DNA of 64,000 nt from Parasponia andersonii. Taxonomy: Eukaryota > Streptophyta > Magnoliopsida > Rosales > Cannabaceae. The DNA lies in contig JXTB01000175.1 in assembly GCA_002914805.1 (NCBI GenBank), forward strand, positions 260,290 to 324,289, given 5' to 3'. The position numbers were made by a program, and so were the translations under genes. This document shows positions 25,516 to 37,291 of the stretch, one piece after another. A model generated the notes under the pieces. That model did no database searches. It saw nothing but the letters and a program-made list of their open reading frames with translations, and was not told the origin of the DNA. Positions within the stretch are counted from its first letter, which is position 1. Each line of letters starts with the position of its first letter.

Positions 25516-26930
25516 CATATATATACTCAAGCAAATAAAAGTAAATAATTCCAATAAATTTTCGTCATATATAAATAATAAAATAAATATATAAAGTATA
25601 AATATACACATAAATACATTTTTTATATGTACAAATTAAGTGCATATTGGATTTATCTACTCTCAAATGAAAAATAAAGTAAGGATTTTAGAATTTTAAT
25701 CCAATCTAATTCACGAATGTGCTGATAGTTATATTTTGTATATTATATTAGCCTTTTCTTTTTTTTTAATAGATTTTGGGCACCCCTACTAACAATGATA
25801 ATGATATTTATTGGATAGAAAAATACCTACAATGACGCCCTCTATGTCTAAAAAAGATTGAAATGTAGATTCAATTTCTACTAGTTTTTAACTATTTTGT
25901 TGGAGGGTAAAAATATGCTCGGATCCTTATCCTTCGTGAAAATTGCAATTGGTGTGTAAAGTTCAAGTTAATCTAGGAATAAACAAGATTAGAAGATAAG
26001 ACGGGCAATAAGCTATGATGTGATATTATGTTGATGTGTTATTAGATAGATTCTGCTGGATTACATTTACTATCATAAAACAGAATTTAGCACATATAAC
26101 TGATGGATGCACAGCTGAATGTGTGAATTAATGGAGTAACTTTGTTCACAGTATAGTTAAGTAAGCTCTGCTGGATTATATTAGGCATGCTACTATAAAA
26201 CATGTTGTAGCATGTAATGAATAGATATTGAGTGCATGATTGGATATGGATGCAACTAGTTAAATTTAATGAATAATTAACATGAAATACATGAAAAAAT
26301 AAAATCGACCATTTTGGTGGCGAGATTGTCCATTAGACGGTGACAATATATACTTCAAATGAATAATAGCGAACGAAATCTAGCAAGCATACAATATTCG
26401 ACTGAAATATACGCAAAGATTATATGATAAATGAAATAAATAATATAATTATGATAATAAATATATGTTAGTTTTCTCTAATGTTTTCTACGTGGGAGTG
26501 ACAAATCTTAGGTGAGAATTATAATGCACGGCTAAAATAATGAATATAATTGAATAATACTTAAAAATAAAAAAAAAATGATTACTTGAGAGATGGTAAT
26601 AATTATGGTGAAGCTTGTGTTTCTTATATGAACCTAGTATTATCATTTCTTGAGTTGATATAATATCGATTCTTCACTCCTCTATCTTTTTCTTGTTTCT
26701 CATTTTATGCTGTTATCATGTCCCCCTAATAAATACTTCTTGGAACTTTATATAGTAGCTCTTTGGGATTTTACAAGTTCAGTTGCCAATGATGAGTGTT
26801 GAAATATCTAGACCAGTAGGTCTCTAGGTGTTGGTCCAATGGAGAGTTTCTCTTGAATATTTAAACAACCACTTATGTTAATTGTAGGTGGTTAAAGACC
26901 TACTAACTCAGGTTAACAACTGACTTTTAA
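25516..26930. other. intergenic sequence into which the LARD-like element inserted
   Basis: AT-rich, with a run at about 26030-26220 where 'attctgctggattaca' and 'ctctgctggattata' recur about 120 bp apart. On the - strand a TATATAAAG box occurs near 26745. An older LTR could underlie this region, but I could not define ends. The last five bases before the element (26931-26935, cttgg) are its target duplication. Confidence 0.4.
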
Positions 26931-26935
26931 CTTGG

Positions 26936-27751
26936 TGTTGGAGCGATTTTCACTAATTGTCCACGTGTCTCTGAACTGCTAGTGTTGTATCCTCCAATTG
27001 TCCACGTGTCCTTGCTATCCCAAAGAGTTTTTGACTTCAGGCAGGGTCAGAGAGGCAGGGGTGGCCACCTGGAAAAACTCTCCGATGCTTAAGTCAGATA
27101 TTTACTCCTAAGATTGAGTAGCAAGATTCAGTTTTTCTATGTATGAGTATGTCTTGTTTCTTGCTTATGAACTTTTTTAAATGTTTGGGGCTGTATCTCT
27201 CTTTTCTTTGGGGACGCATGGCTCATATATATATAGTCCTGAGATTGTGAACCACTCGGTTCTCAATCTCAGGACTGGGTACCTTTTTCCTCAAGACTTT
27301 TTCCAGAGGTCACGGGCCGAGATTACCGTGATCTCCCCTACATCGCTGTAGCCTAGTTTCCGCCGTCTCCTATGGCTCGAGTCTATCAGGGGCGAGATTT
27401 GGTCAAATCGCCGTTCTGTCAGGACGGCTTGCACAACTACTCAAGATCCCATTAAATACTCTGTCTAGGTCTGGAGCTGTGAATTGCTTTCCATTGTATT
27501 CTGGTGGAAGACCCTTGGGGCTTTCGACCCTCAGCTGTCGAGGTAAGAATCGAACTGGGCCGAGTCCATCTAGGGTCTGGGATGGGCTCGGCCCTAACCT
27601 TGGACAGCCCAATGGCTAATGTGGTATCACGTGCGACTCGCGTGGCCTTTAGCTAGTCACTCTCGATACCTGTCGGATGGTGGGTCCCGTTTGTGACCTG
27701 TTCTGCTACTTAATCGTCCGCGTGATGTATGATTTGGGAACGGGTCCCACA
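26936..27751 (-). repeat. LTR of the LARD-like element (its 3' LTR)
   Basis: 816 bp, TGTTGG...CCCACA on the + strand and hence TGTGGG...CCAACA in element sense. It aligns along its length with 32569-33400 and, inverted, with 61328-62155. Confidence 0.92.
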
Positions 27752-27775
27752 ACTACCCCCCCATTTCCCTACTTG
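27752..27775 (-). other. polypurine tract of the LARD-like element
   Basis: Read on the - strand, the bases next to the LTR are purine-rich with a G run (agggaaatgggggggtagt). This is the expected plus-strand primer position just before a 3' LTR and fixes the element's orientation. Confidence 0.75.
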
Positions 27776-27965
27776 ATGGATTCGCATCCATCAATTGGGG
27801 AAATCATTTCTCCGTTCTTCCAATTTGAGAGATACACGTGGCTTCCCCTTGCTGACACGGAGGCACGCCATCCCATGTCACAAAATTTTTTTTAAATTTC
27901 GAAGTTCCGACTGTTCGGTCTCCTTTGCTCTCCCCTTTTCCAGAAAAACTCTTCGGTTCCCCCTC

Positions 27966-27973
27966 TATAAAAG
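27966..27973 (+). promoter_or_regulatory. TATA box for the antisense cargo
   Basis: TATAAAAG lies between the PPT and the first ATG of the + strand coding region (28095), about 130 bp upstream, a normal distance for a plant promoter plus short leader. It is outside the LTR. Inferred from position and sequence only. Confidence 0.5.
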
Positions 27974-28094
27974 TCACATTTACGCTCATTTGCTACTTTA
28001 CTAAAATCTTCAATTATTCTAGCTTCGTAAAATCCTAGGGTTTCCGACTTCTCCCTTTCTAGAGACTTTTGTTCTTTCAATCGTATCCAGAACA

Positions 28095-31076
28095 ATGGCC
28101 TCAAATCAAGATCAGGAATTGCACTCCGTCGTAGACTTGGAGTTGGATTCACTGAGGAGACATCTCTGCTTCCCCGGCGGGGTCACACTACAAAGAGTTG
28201 AGGGCCTCGTGGACTGGTATCTACGTCTCTCTGCCCCTGAAGGCTCTATTATTTTGGAAAGAAAACATCTGGAATGGCTGCGATTCCCTCTTCCTCCTCT
28301 GATCCACCAATTTTTCGCTTTGACGGGGATCCACCTAATACAGTTAAATGCAAACGGGGTCATGATTCTGATGGGGCTCTCCGCCCTATCAGTTCTTTAT
28401 AACCTGCATATCGACCTGGAGGTGGTCTTTTATGCTTACAAACTCACCCTCATCCCCAAAAAGAGTTCCGACACCACCTTTTACCTTCAACCGCTTCTGG
28501 GACGTCACATCTTCTGGGGCTTGCCGAGGTCAGACAAGCAATGGGACTCCCACTCTAGGCTATACACCGTTGGAGGGGTGTGGTGCTCCCCTTGGGTGAA
28601 TGGAGAGCACTTCCAAATTCCCTCAGTTTTTCTGCAGAGTAAATGCTAGGTCATGATTTTTGGGTCTGCGTTCTCCTCGTCTATTATTGTTCACGCTATT
28701 TTGTCTTGTGCAGCCTCTACAGAAGAAAGCACGTTCGAGCCACATTTGTCAGTGGGGTGGCTCAAAGGCCTGGAAGGGATCGTCATCTTCGGATCTCGTG
28801 GGGACTGCCGGCACATCCAGGCCGCCCTCAACCCCCAGGTGATGAATATGATGCCCAGGATGGTCTCATACCTTTCATTCCCTCTGGACACCTGGGTCAT
28901 CACAAAGCACCTGCGGAGCCGACTTGATGCCTCTGTCCTGAACCGATTTCACCGGGACGAGCATGATTGCATCGCCATGTTGGGTCGTCAGGTTACGACT
29001 TCAAGCCAGTTGGCGGGCTCCAACGACCTGGTAGCGCCGACTAGCCACGAGCTCGAGGAGGCTGTGAGGTTCGTGGCTGAGGAGTGCGTCAGGCTCCGTA
29101 TAGAGGAAGCCGCCGCCCCTAAGAGGGCTAGAGGTGGGTTCATTTCCGTATTCTTGAGCTTCGCCGATCAGATTATGGCCGTGATCTAAACATGTTGCTT
29201 GTTCTTTACAAGTTCTGAGACGGGCCTATCGGCAGACCCCTCTCCCATCATGGGGAGAACCGCAGGGCATAAGGCTCGCCCCAAGGCACTCGCTGGCCGT
29301 CATCTCGTGGTGCATTCAGAAGATGAAGCGCTCGCAGTCCCCCACTCCGATGCAGGCGGACCTCCGTCCAGGGAAACATTACATCTGCCCGGGGGATCTG
29401 CTGCACCAACTTCATCCACCCCTAACTCCGGTTCGAAGTCGGGTGCTGCTTGCCTCGGTGGGGAGATCGCCGAGCTTAGTGGAGGGGCTCCGAAGTTGAA
29501 ATCTCGGCCGTCTTCCCTTCCCCTGGTCTCAATAAAGCATCGCCACAAGGTTGGCTCATCCAAAGAGGAAGAGGGCCGGGCAGAGAAGAGGGGCAGGGTT
29601 GCCCCTTTATCTGACAGTGATGACGAAGGGGCCAAGCTGACCCTTCTGAGGAGAAGAAGGTCTGTGCACAGTGGTGTCTAGAGGGGATGCACCACCTCCC
29701 GCCGTGGCCGACGGCTCTCTTGGCGGCTCCCAACTTTCCTCCGTCCCTACCGCTGCTGCTTCGAGGGGGTGCCTAGTCGAGGGGGAGAGTGCCCTCACGG
29801 TTGGTAGGGTGGAGCCGTGTTCTGCGGGTGCAGACAATGCCTAAAGGGAGAGTCCAGCCGCAGGACCCGAGCTGGAGGCGCTCTTATCGGAGAACGTCGA
29901 GCTCGTTGCTAGCCGTACCTTCGGGTAGGTTTGGCTCGTCTGGTTGCCTCTATACTTTTCAGCATCTTTGTTAGGCGCTGACTCTTTTTTTTTTTTTCCC
30001 TCGCAGCTAGACGCCATCCGATCTTTCAATTCCTCTCATGTCAGGGCCCTAACCGAGGAGCTAAACTCTCGCTCTGCACTGGCCGAGTGCAGCAAGGCTG
30101 CCTTTGCCGAGTTGAGGACTGACTTCAATTTATATCGGCGAGGGTCAGCAGCGCAGTGGCTCACGCCCTGAGTGTCGAGAGGAATAGGTGCAAGGAGCTG
30201 GCTGCGAGGCTGGCCGAAACAGAGGCCATTGGACTTGCTCAGTCTGAGGCTGCCAGACTGGCTAAAAATGAGCTCAAGGTCAAGGAGCAAGAGCTGCAGA
30301 GCACTGGGGCGGAGATGGGGCTGGCCTTCCTCGCTCACGATAGGGCCGTTGATGATGCTAAGGAGGCGAGGAAAGCCGAAGCCAGAGCTAAACTGGAGGC
30401 CTATTCTCTGCAACGCAAACTCGATCGATCGAATGAGGTAAGCCGACATCTTTACTTGGACCACGTAAAATTGATGGGGGCTTAAGTAGAGTTGTCTCGC
30501 AAGCACGGTGAAGACCTTACTGACATTAACCCCCTTTTGGTCGACTTGTCACAGCGGCAGGCGGAGTTGAGGCTGGCGGTGCTGAGGGATAGATTAGCGA
30601 ACGTGGAAAAACTAAAGACGAGGTATCAGAGGCAGGTGGATGTCCTTTCTACAAAAAGTTACAGGTCTGGCTGGGAGAATAGGGAATTCGAAGGCCACGC
30701 TGAGGTGGTAACGCCATACCAGTTTGACGAGCAGAAAGGTATCGAGAGAGACCACTATTCCGTCAAGTACTACATGCAGCAGTGTAGAGATGGGATCAGC
30801 ATCACGTACCCCGCTGACGTGCTGAAGATGCTTGCTGTGGAAAAAGACGAGCCCTCTACATCCGCCTTTGTTGCCAAAGAGCTTATCCCCGTTTTCAGTC
30901 TGCCAGATCAAACTTCGGAAGCCCCTGGCGGTCAGCCTGGTCTTGGGGTCTTAATTGGTAAGGGGTCTGGTGCGGTCATTTTATCTAGTGATGAATCCAA
31001 CCCTGGTATCTCACCTTCCACCGGTGTTGGTCCAAGCGCCAGAACTGGCTGTTCTCCCCTGGTCAGAGGTAATTAG
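28095..31076 (+). other. cargo coding region, antisense to the LTR element ('putative gypsy-type transposon' domain and coiled coil)
   Basis: Part of the fossil element. The first open segment begins MASNQDQELHSVVDLELD. It continues with RFPLPPLIHQFFALTGIHL, LNANGVMILMGLSALSVLY and GRHIFWGLP, resembling the plant 'putative gypsy type transposon' domain (Pfam Transposase_28 family). Further open segments in other frames include a Ser/Pro-rich linker and an Ala/Glu/Arg-rich coiled-coil stretch (about 30156-30485). Intron-like GT/AG signals lie between some segments, so part of the fragmentation may be splicing and part decay. I did not try to join the pieces. GC content is clearly above that of the surroundings. 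The function of this domain family is unknown. Confidence 0.6.
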
Positions 31077-31684
31077 GGTCCCTAATTTTGTACATTTGTA
31101 AAGTTGACCCTCGTTGTAACCATCCGTATAAATAATAAGAACAATACAATTCTTTTTAGTCTATTCTCTTTTTCTTTATCGACTGTGTTCGGGGTAAAGT
31201 TGACCCTTGTTGTAACCATCTGGAATCGATCGTACATGATTTCGAGTTATTAGTAAGTCCTCCTCGAGCTATGATCGACAAGATTAGTTTCGGAGATAGG
31301 GATGTTAGCTCTGGACCATCCGGTTCTAAGGATATATAACTTCTGTTATGACTTGTCTTGACAGAGTTTGACCCACGCATGTGGCTAGACTTCTCCGACC
31401 CCAAGTGGGACCGTGCTCGGAATCAGCTCCAGGGGCTGGTTAACCACTGTCTAGATCCGTCGTTGCAAAGGAAAAAGCCAGGGCTCGGCTCTCATCGGGA
31501 GCAGACTGGGCATTATCACTCTGACGTGTCTATGCAAATCTGCCTAAGACCTGCTTCTCGTAGATAGAACTTCTGGGTGTGCATCCCCATCGATCGTTCC
31601 CTTTGAAATATTATTTTTTTTTGGAAATAATAAACAGGGCCCAATTTAACTTTTGTCTTGGTGCCTGGTGTGTGCGTAATAAAC

Positions 31685-31875
31685 TGTTGTTTGGGGAGGG
31701 TCTGCTTCCAACGGGTAGACCCTGACCCTTTTAACCTTTCCTCTGCATGTGGCTAAAATTTTGTCTGGATGGGTTCTGCTTCCGACGGGTAGACCCTGAC
31801 CTCCCTAACCTTTTCTTAGCTTGCTGCTAAAACATTGTCTGGGAGGGTCCGCTTCCAATGGGTAGACCCTGACCC
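31685..31875 (-). repeat. short tandem array in the LARD leader (unit ~75-80 bp, three copies)
   Basis: The phrase 'gcttccaacgggtagaccctgacc' recurs three times (near 31703, 31787 and 31847) with variation, each preceded by 'tctggrwgggt'-like sequence. Confidence 0.7.
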
Positions 31876-31885
31876 ATGCTTTCCT

Positions 31886-32545
31886 TCTTCGTACATTTTC
31901 TCAGGCCGTCGATGGGAGACGCGATCCCCATAGTACGCTTGATTTTGAGGTCTGCTGGCAAGTTTTTGGTTGCGTAACTCTATCCTCTTCGAACATTTTC
32001 TCGGGTCATCGACAAGCGATGTGTTCCCCGTAGTACGATCGATTTTGAGGTTTGCTGGCAAGTTTTTGGTTACGTGACTCTATGCTCTTCGAATGTTTTC
32101 TCGGGTCGTCGACAAGCGACGTGATCCCCATAGTACGCTAGATTTTGAGGTCTGCTGGCAAGTTTTTGGTTGCGCGACTCTATCCTCTTCAAACATTTTC
32201 TCAGGTCGTCGATAGGCGACGTGATTCCCGTAGTACGCTTGATTTTGAGGTCTGCTGGCAAGTTTTTGGTTACGCAGCTCTGTCCTCTTCGTACATTTTC
32301 TCGGGCCATCGGTAAGAATTTTATTGCACGATGTGGTTCCCATAGTACGATCGATTTTGAGGTCTGCTGGCAAGTTTTTGGTTACGCAGCTCTTTCCTCT
32401 TCGTATGTTTTCTTGGGCCATCGACAAGAATTTTATTGCACGATGTGGTTCCTATAGTACGATCGATTTTGAGGTCTGCTGGCAAGTTTTTGGTTGCACA
32501 GCTCTTTCCTCTTCGAATGTTTTCTCGGGTCGTCGACAAGCGACG
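31886..32545 (-). repeat. six-copy tandem array in the LARD leader, beside the PBS
   Basis: The phrase 'tctgctggcaagtttttggt' occurs at 31951, 32051 (one change), 32151, 32251, 32363 and 32475. The period is therefore exactly 100 bp four times over, then 112 bp; the longer units carry an extra piece containing 'ttttattgcacga'. Subterminal arrays of this sort are known from large plant Ty3/Gypsy groups. Confidence 0.92.
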
Positions 32546-32547
32546 TG

Positions 32548-32568
32548 ATCCCACAGACGGCGCCAAAT
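32548..32568 (-). other. primer-binding site of the LARD-like element
   Basis: Directly inside the LTR, the - strand reads tttggcgccgtctgtggg after two spacer bases. The same string follows the LTR at 61328-62155. It is a tRNA 3'-end complement type common in plant Ty3/Gypsy elements. I do not name the tRNA. Confidence 0.8.
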
Positions 32569-33400
32569 TGTTGGAGCGGTTTTCACCAAATGTCCACGTG
32601 TCTCTGAACCGCTGGCATTATATCCTCCAACTATCTAAGTGTCCTTGCTATCCCAAAGAGCTTTTGACTTCAGGCAGGGTCGGAGAGGCGGGATGGCCAC
32701 CTGCAAAGACTCTCCGATGCTAAAGTCAGATATTTACCCCTGAGATTGAGTAGCAAGATTTAGTTTTTCTATGTATGAGTATGTCTTTTTTCTTACTTAT
32801 GAACTTTTCTAAATGTTTCTTTTTATGTATGCGTATCTCTCTTTTCTTTGGGGACGCATGACTCATATATATATAGTCCTGAGATTGTGAACTACCCGGT
32901 CCTCAATTCAGGACTGGGTACTTTTTTCCTCAAGACTTTTTCTAGAGGTCATGGGCCGAGATTGCCGTGATTTCCCCTGTACCGCTGTAGCCTAGTTTCC
33001 GCCGTCTTCTATGGCTCGAGTCTGTCAGGGGCGAGATTTGGTCAAATCACCGTTCTGTCAAGATGGCTTGCCCCCCTGCACACACCTACTCAAGATCGCA
33101 TTAAATATTCTGTCTGGGTCTGGAGCTGTGAGTTGCTTTCCATTATATTCTGGTGGAAGACTCTTGGGGCTTCTGACCCCCAGCTGTCGAGGTAAGAATC
33201 GGACTGGGCCGAGTCCATCTAGGGTTTGGGATGGGCTTGGCCTTAACCTTGGATAGCCCAATGGCTAATGTGGTATCACGTGCGACTCGAGTGGCCTTTA
33301 GCTAGTCACTCTCGACACCTGTCGGACGGTGGGCCTCGTTTATGACCTGTTCTGCTACTTAATCGTCTGCGTGGTATATAATTTGGGAATGAGTCCCACA
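32569..33400 (-). repeat. LTR of the LARD-like element (its 5' LTR)
   Basis: 832 bp, TGTTGG...CCCACA on the + strand, followed by the target duplication cttgg (33401-33405). Confidence 0.92.
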
Positions 33401-33405
33401 CTTGG

Positions 33406-36400
33406 TAATCATGGCTATTTGTCCACGTAGTACTCTATCAATTCATTATTAAAATATGATTAATCCATTGTGAACTTGTGCACGTTGCTTCTGGAAACTA
33501 TTAGTAGTGTTTAATACATCTCTTCAAGGACGTGTTATGCGGCTACTAGGTAGCGAATTTTTACTCTCTTCAATTTTATTCTCTAAGTTTAGCAATTTAG
33601 TATTGTTTTAAAAGGAAAAACGGTGTAAATAAAATGAAAATTTAATGTTCACATTTAAGGTTTTAGTCAAATTTAACTAACATGACATTTGTGTAAATTT
33701 AACTAATGTTCACTATGAGTGATAGTGGAAATATTTTTTTCGTTCTAGGGTTGTTATTGTAATGTTGACATAAAACAAGGGAAGTCAATGTTGTTTTATC
33801 TATATAATATTATTATTGCAGAGTTTATACTCTGGGGTTTATTAAACTCTCGTGATGAAAAAAAGACTCATTTGTAAATATTTTCAAAAGTAATTCTCTT
33901 TATCATGTTATACATGTAAAATTGTTTAGATATCTTATTTCTTAACAAATCTTAAAATACATTCTCCTTCAACAAGCTCCAAACTACTTCTGCCACCATC
34001 GAGGGTCTTAATCTCGACTTTTGTGGTGCCTCTGCTCTCTGCCATCTCTCCTAGTTATTCAAATCGATTTTCGACTACAGTCGAACTATTGTTTGACAGT
34101 AGTTAAAAACTTTGTCTAGGATCAAAGCTACTGGTTGAAAGTTTTCGACCAGCGTTCAACTGGGTCAAATATTTTTGACCCCAGTCAAATATGGTTGGTC
34201 GTATTTCTGGTTTCACATATTTTACTTTTGACGTTTTCGACTTGGTCAAAAATTTTCAATTGAGGTCGAGTCAGAGGTAATTTTAAAATTCCGAAATTTT
34301 GATTAAATGACATGCTCATAAAAGTCTTAATATTGTAAATGGTTTATAGATTGTTTATTTTTTCACCACACATATCAAAAGAGTGTCAAAATTGATAATG
34401 CCTTAATAATCTTTGTATTAGGACTCTCGTTCAATATTTTATAATCTATTTTTTTTTTAAAAATGAGACTTAATTAATTAATGATCTCCACTTATTAGTA
34501 TAACTCTAGCATATAATTGAGATCACACATAGTGAATACTCCTATCATTTGAGTCAACTCGTTTCGTTATCTTATAATCTATTCTAAGACTCATTTTTAA
34601 CACAAAAAATATAATATTGCTTAACTTTAAAACGCTTTAACTTTTAAAGTACGCAATTTTTCGTTTTGTAATTTATTTTAAGCAATAAGAATAGGCATAA
34701 AGAACTTAAACCCTTCCAAAAAAACAAACAAAAAAGAAAAAAGCAATCCAACTTAAAAAGATTATGCTCTAACCAAAAAAATTAGAAGACAATTAAATAA
34801 GAATATAAAAACGAATAAAAATACAATATGAAATGAAAAAGCTAAAACAATTTCGAAAAGGACATGAATAAGTAACAACATTTAATTCTAAAAAAAAAAC
34901 ACGATCTTGAGGAACGACACTAACAAAGAACACTAGAAAGTGAAGTTAAGAAACAACATAAAAAAAAAAAACACCATTTGAGGATTGCTTCTTTCTCAAA
35001 CTTATATATCTCTTTTTTTGTTTTATTTAATTAAATTATCAAAGTATTTTTTAGTTTCTTGTCCGACAAATTTCTAAGTTACTTTCTCTAGGTACCATTT
35101 TATCCCCCAAAAGAAAAGAAACAATATCAATATTAAACGACAGTAAATAATAAAATAACAATGACTTTTGAACAATAGAAAGAACCCAAAAAAATATGAA
35201 ATAAAAATGACACAAAAGAAAAAAAAACATTAAAAGGAAAAAGTGTCACAAAGTATCATTGAATTTTTATTATAATGAACCAATGTGTTTTTGGAAATAT
35301 GGAACCAGTTGAATTTAATTTTTTATCAGATAAAATTTTGTAATTTGACTACCACTAAATTATAACACTCATGTAAGCTAAAATTAGTGGACTGATGAAA
35401 AATAACAAGATTACTTATATTAAATTTTGACCCATATTAAATTTAAAAATTGCTTATATTTTTTTCAAACAATATTTAAATTTTAAACGACTTAAATAAT
35501 ATAATAATTTCCAAACAAAGTAAAAACATAATAATAATATAATAATTTCCAAACAAAGTAAAAACATAATATAATCTTAAATCTACCATCTGTTAGTAAA
35601 AAATTTGTTATTCTCTATCAAATTTTCTGATTTAACTTAGATGAGAAAGTTATAATTAAAAAGTAGTCAAAGTACAACAAGGCCTTTTGTACTAAAAAAG
35701 GAGATTTTCCCATATTTCTAACTATGCATGGGGTTTGACAAAAAATGAAGAAGATGAAATAAAATGTAATAGGATCAAGTTAAAAAAGTGATATAACCTT
35801 GGACAATGATAAGAACCTTAAAACACTATCAAACAAGGGAAAAATAGAGTAGGTACATAAATATATTTTAAGTTTATGTGAAAAATTTTACATCAGCGTT
35901 TTACTTTCAATTTTTGAAATTGCATCAAATCTGTTCAAGCTAATTTCTCCAAACTAATCCAAAAATGATAGGTAGTAGGTCAAAAATGATACATTATAAT
36001 AATACAACGAAAATAACACTACATCTATTTTGAGCCGATCGATCCCACTTAAGTGGAAGACCAAGGATTGGTTTCGCCTTATAACCAACAAGAAAGAGTC
36101 GAGCAAGATTTGAGGGGCACAACACCTAGTTGAAGTACTAAGAAGAGCTCCTGGTTGGCATTCATGCTACATGTCAACTTGCGGAGCACCAATAATAAAA
36201 GACCAATGAGGGATTATAGAAAGAAGTAGCATACCACCAACACCAAGTAGTGACATTGCTCTAACCAAGAAATAAGATAAGGATAGTATTAGTTGTAGAA
36301 AGACTGATACCTGACCCAATCCACACTCTTGTCTGTACAAGTAAGTAAGTGAGATTCTCTTTCATCTTTTTAGGGACACGTAGACATCAACTCTAGCATT

Positions 36401-36423
36401 TTTGAAGACCACAAACCATTATA
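33406..36423. other. AT-rich intergenic sequence
   Basis: No gene recognised. A small direct repeat (ataatttccaaacaaagtaa, twice within about 35500-35575) and A-rich runs occur. A less AT-rich patch at about 36040-36400 has no sustained frame. Confidence 0.5.
34060..34280. repeat. second motif-rich stretch ('ggtcaaaaattttcaa'-like words)
   Basis: Recurring words such as ggttgaaagttttcgacc, ggtcaaatatttttgacc and ggtcaaaaattttcaa, several of them near-palindromic, echo the stretch at 16330-16560. No element ends found. Confidence 0.45.
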
Positions 36424-36531
36424 AATAGTCGCATATTTACCTAAAAGAGGTAAGCCGCCACAAATCCCCAGAATCCCAATAGTCGCATATTTACCTAAAA
36501 GAGGTAAGCCACCACAAATCCCCAGAATCCC
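36424..36531. repeat. 54-bp direct tandem duplication
   Basis: Two head-to-tail copies of a 54-bp unit beginning aatagtcgcatatttacc (36424-36477 and 36478-36531) that differ at one position by eye, so the duplication is recent. Confidence 0.95.
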
Positions 36532-36843
36532 ATTTGTCTCTTTACTTTTTCTCCTCCTATAGTTCCTTTACTATGCATTTACTATTTTTTCGAATATTTT
36601 ATTGAATACATCACTGATTATCTTTTTGTGGAAGAGATTTCGAAGGTACCACATTAGTACTACTTTTCATCAATTAGTGAAAAATTCTTCTATAACTTTT
36701 TTTTAATGTTGTATAGACCATACTTATATCAAATCTGGATTTTAACTTTTTTGGAGAAAAAATTGCTCAAAAGCACATGACGCATGTTGGTTTGCGGACA
36801 CAAATCTACACCAACAAAATCTATGGCTTCTTTAAATCCAACA

Positions 36844-37291
36844 CTAGCTTTGACTAATTAGTTTAAGAGAATATAACCAAATCATGTGGGAAAAAAAAAA
36901 GAAAACGAAACTCTAAAACAATAAAAAAGTAAGAAATATTTGATTTTGACATTTTTTTTTTGTTAAAGAAAGGTGATCTTAGCTAAATTTGGTTTGTCCT
37001 TGTATTGGTGGTTCCAAGGCTTATACTTCCACCGCTATGGCATTTTGTGGTGTTAGACGTTAGTCACTAGCTTTGACTAATTAGTTTAAGAGAATATAAC
37101 CAAATCATGTGGGAAAACAAAAAGAAAATGAAACTCTAAAACAATAAAAAAAATAAGAAATGTTTGATTTTGACATTTTTTTTTTGTTAAAGAAAGGTGA
37201 TCTTAGCTAAATCCATTGGTTTGTCCTTGCATTGGTGGTTCCAAGGCTTATACTTCCACCTCTACGACATTTTGTGGTGTTAGACGTTAGT
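36844..37291. repeat. ~223-bp direct tandem duplication
   Basis: The unit starting ctagctttgactaattag occurs at 36844 and again at 37067. The two copies differ by a few substitutions and small indels, mostly in A or T runs. The second copy leads into unique sequence with an unrecognised open frame (to 37462). Confidence 0.92.

Larger units (their letters stand above)
26936..33400 (-). mobile_element. non-autonomous LTR retrotransposon (LARD-like), complete ends, with antisense cargo
   Basis: A fossil 6.47-kb element bounded by two LTRs (26936-27751 and 32569-33400) and by the 5-bp target duplication cttgg at 26931-26935 and 33401-33405. The PBS beside 32568 and the purine-rich PPT beside 27752 both place its sense strand on -. 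Between them, in element order, are a leader with two tandem-repeat arrays and a region that codes only on the opposite strand. I found no gag, protease, reverse transcriptase or integrase. The LTRs differ at very roughly one position in ten by eye, which means an old insertion. Its LTRs and PBS match the Gypsy element at 61328. It is structurally whole at the ends but not autonomous. Confidence 0.9.

Noticed and set aside
29300-29837. Open frames on the - strand opposite the LARD cargo
   Set aside because: They are shadows of a GC-richer coding strand. The sense-strand retroelement proteins they would need to be (gag, pol) are not recognisable in them.
31886-32545. CRISPR-like regular repeats
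   Set aside because: The units are similar along their whole length with no unique spacers, and they lie in a plant LTR retrotransposon leader.
31816-32566. Chain of overlapping - strand open frames of 79-115 residues with a repeated peptide
   Set aside because: They are translations of the 100/112-bp tandem array in the LARD leader. The same peptide recurs because the DNA repeats, so this is not evidence of a repeat protein.
25899-33560. Possible older LTR retrotransposon surrounding the LARD-like element
   Set aside because: tgttggagggtaa at 25899 and a - strand TATATAAAG box looked suggestive, but no matching end or target duplication was found.
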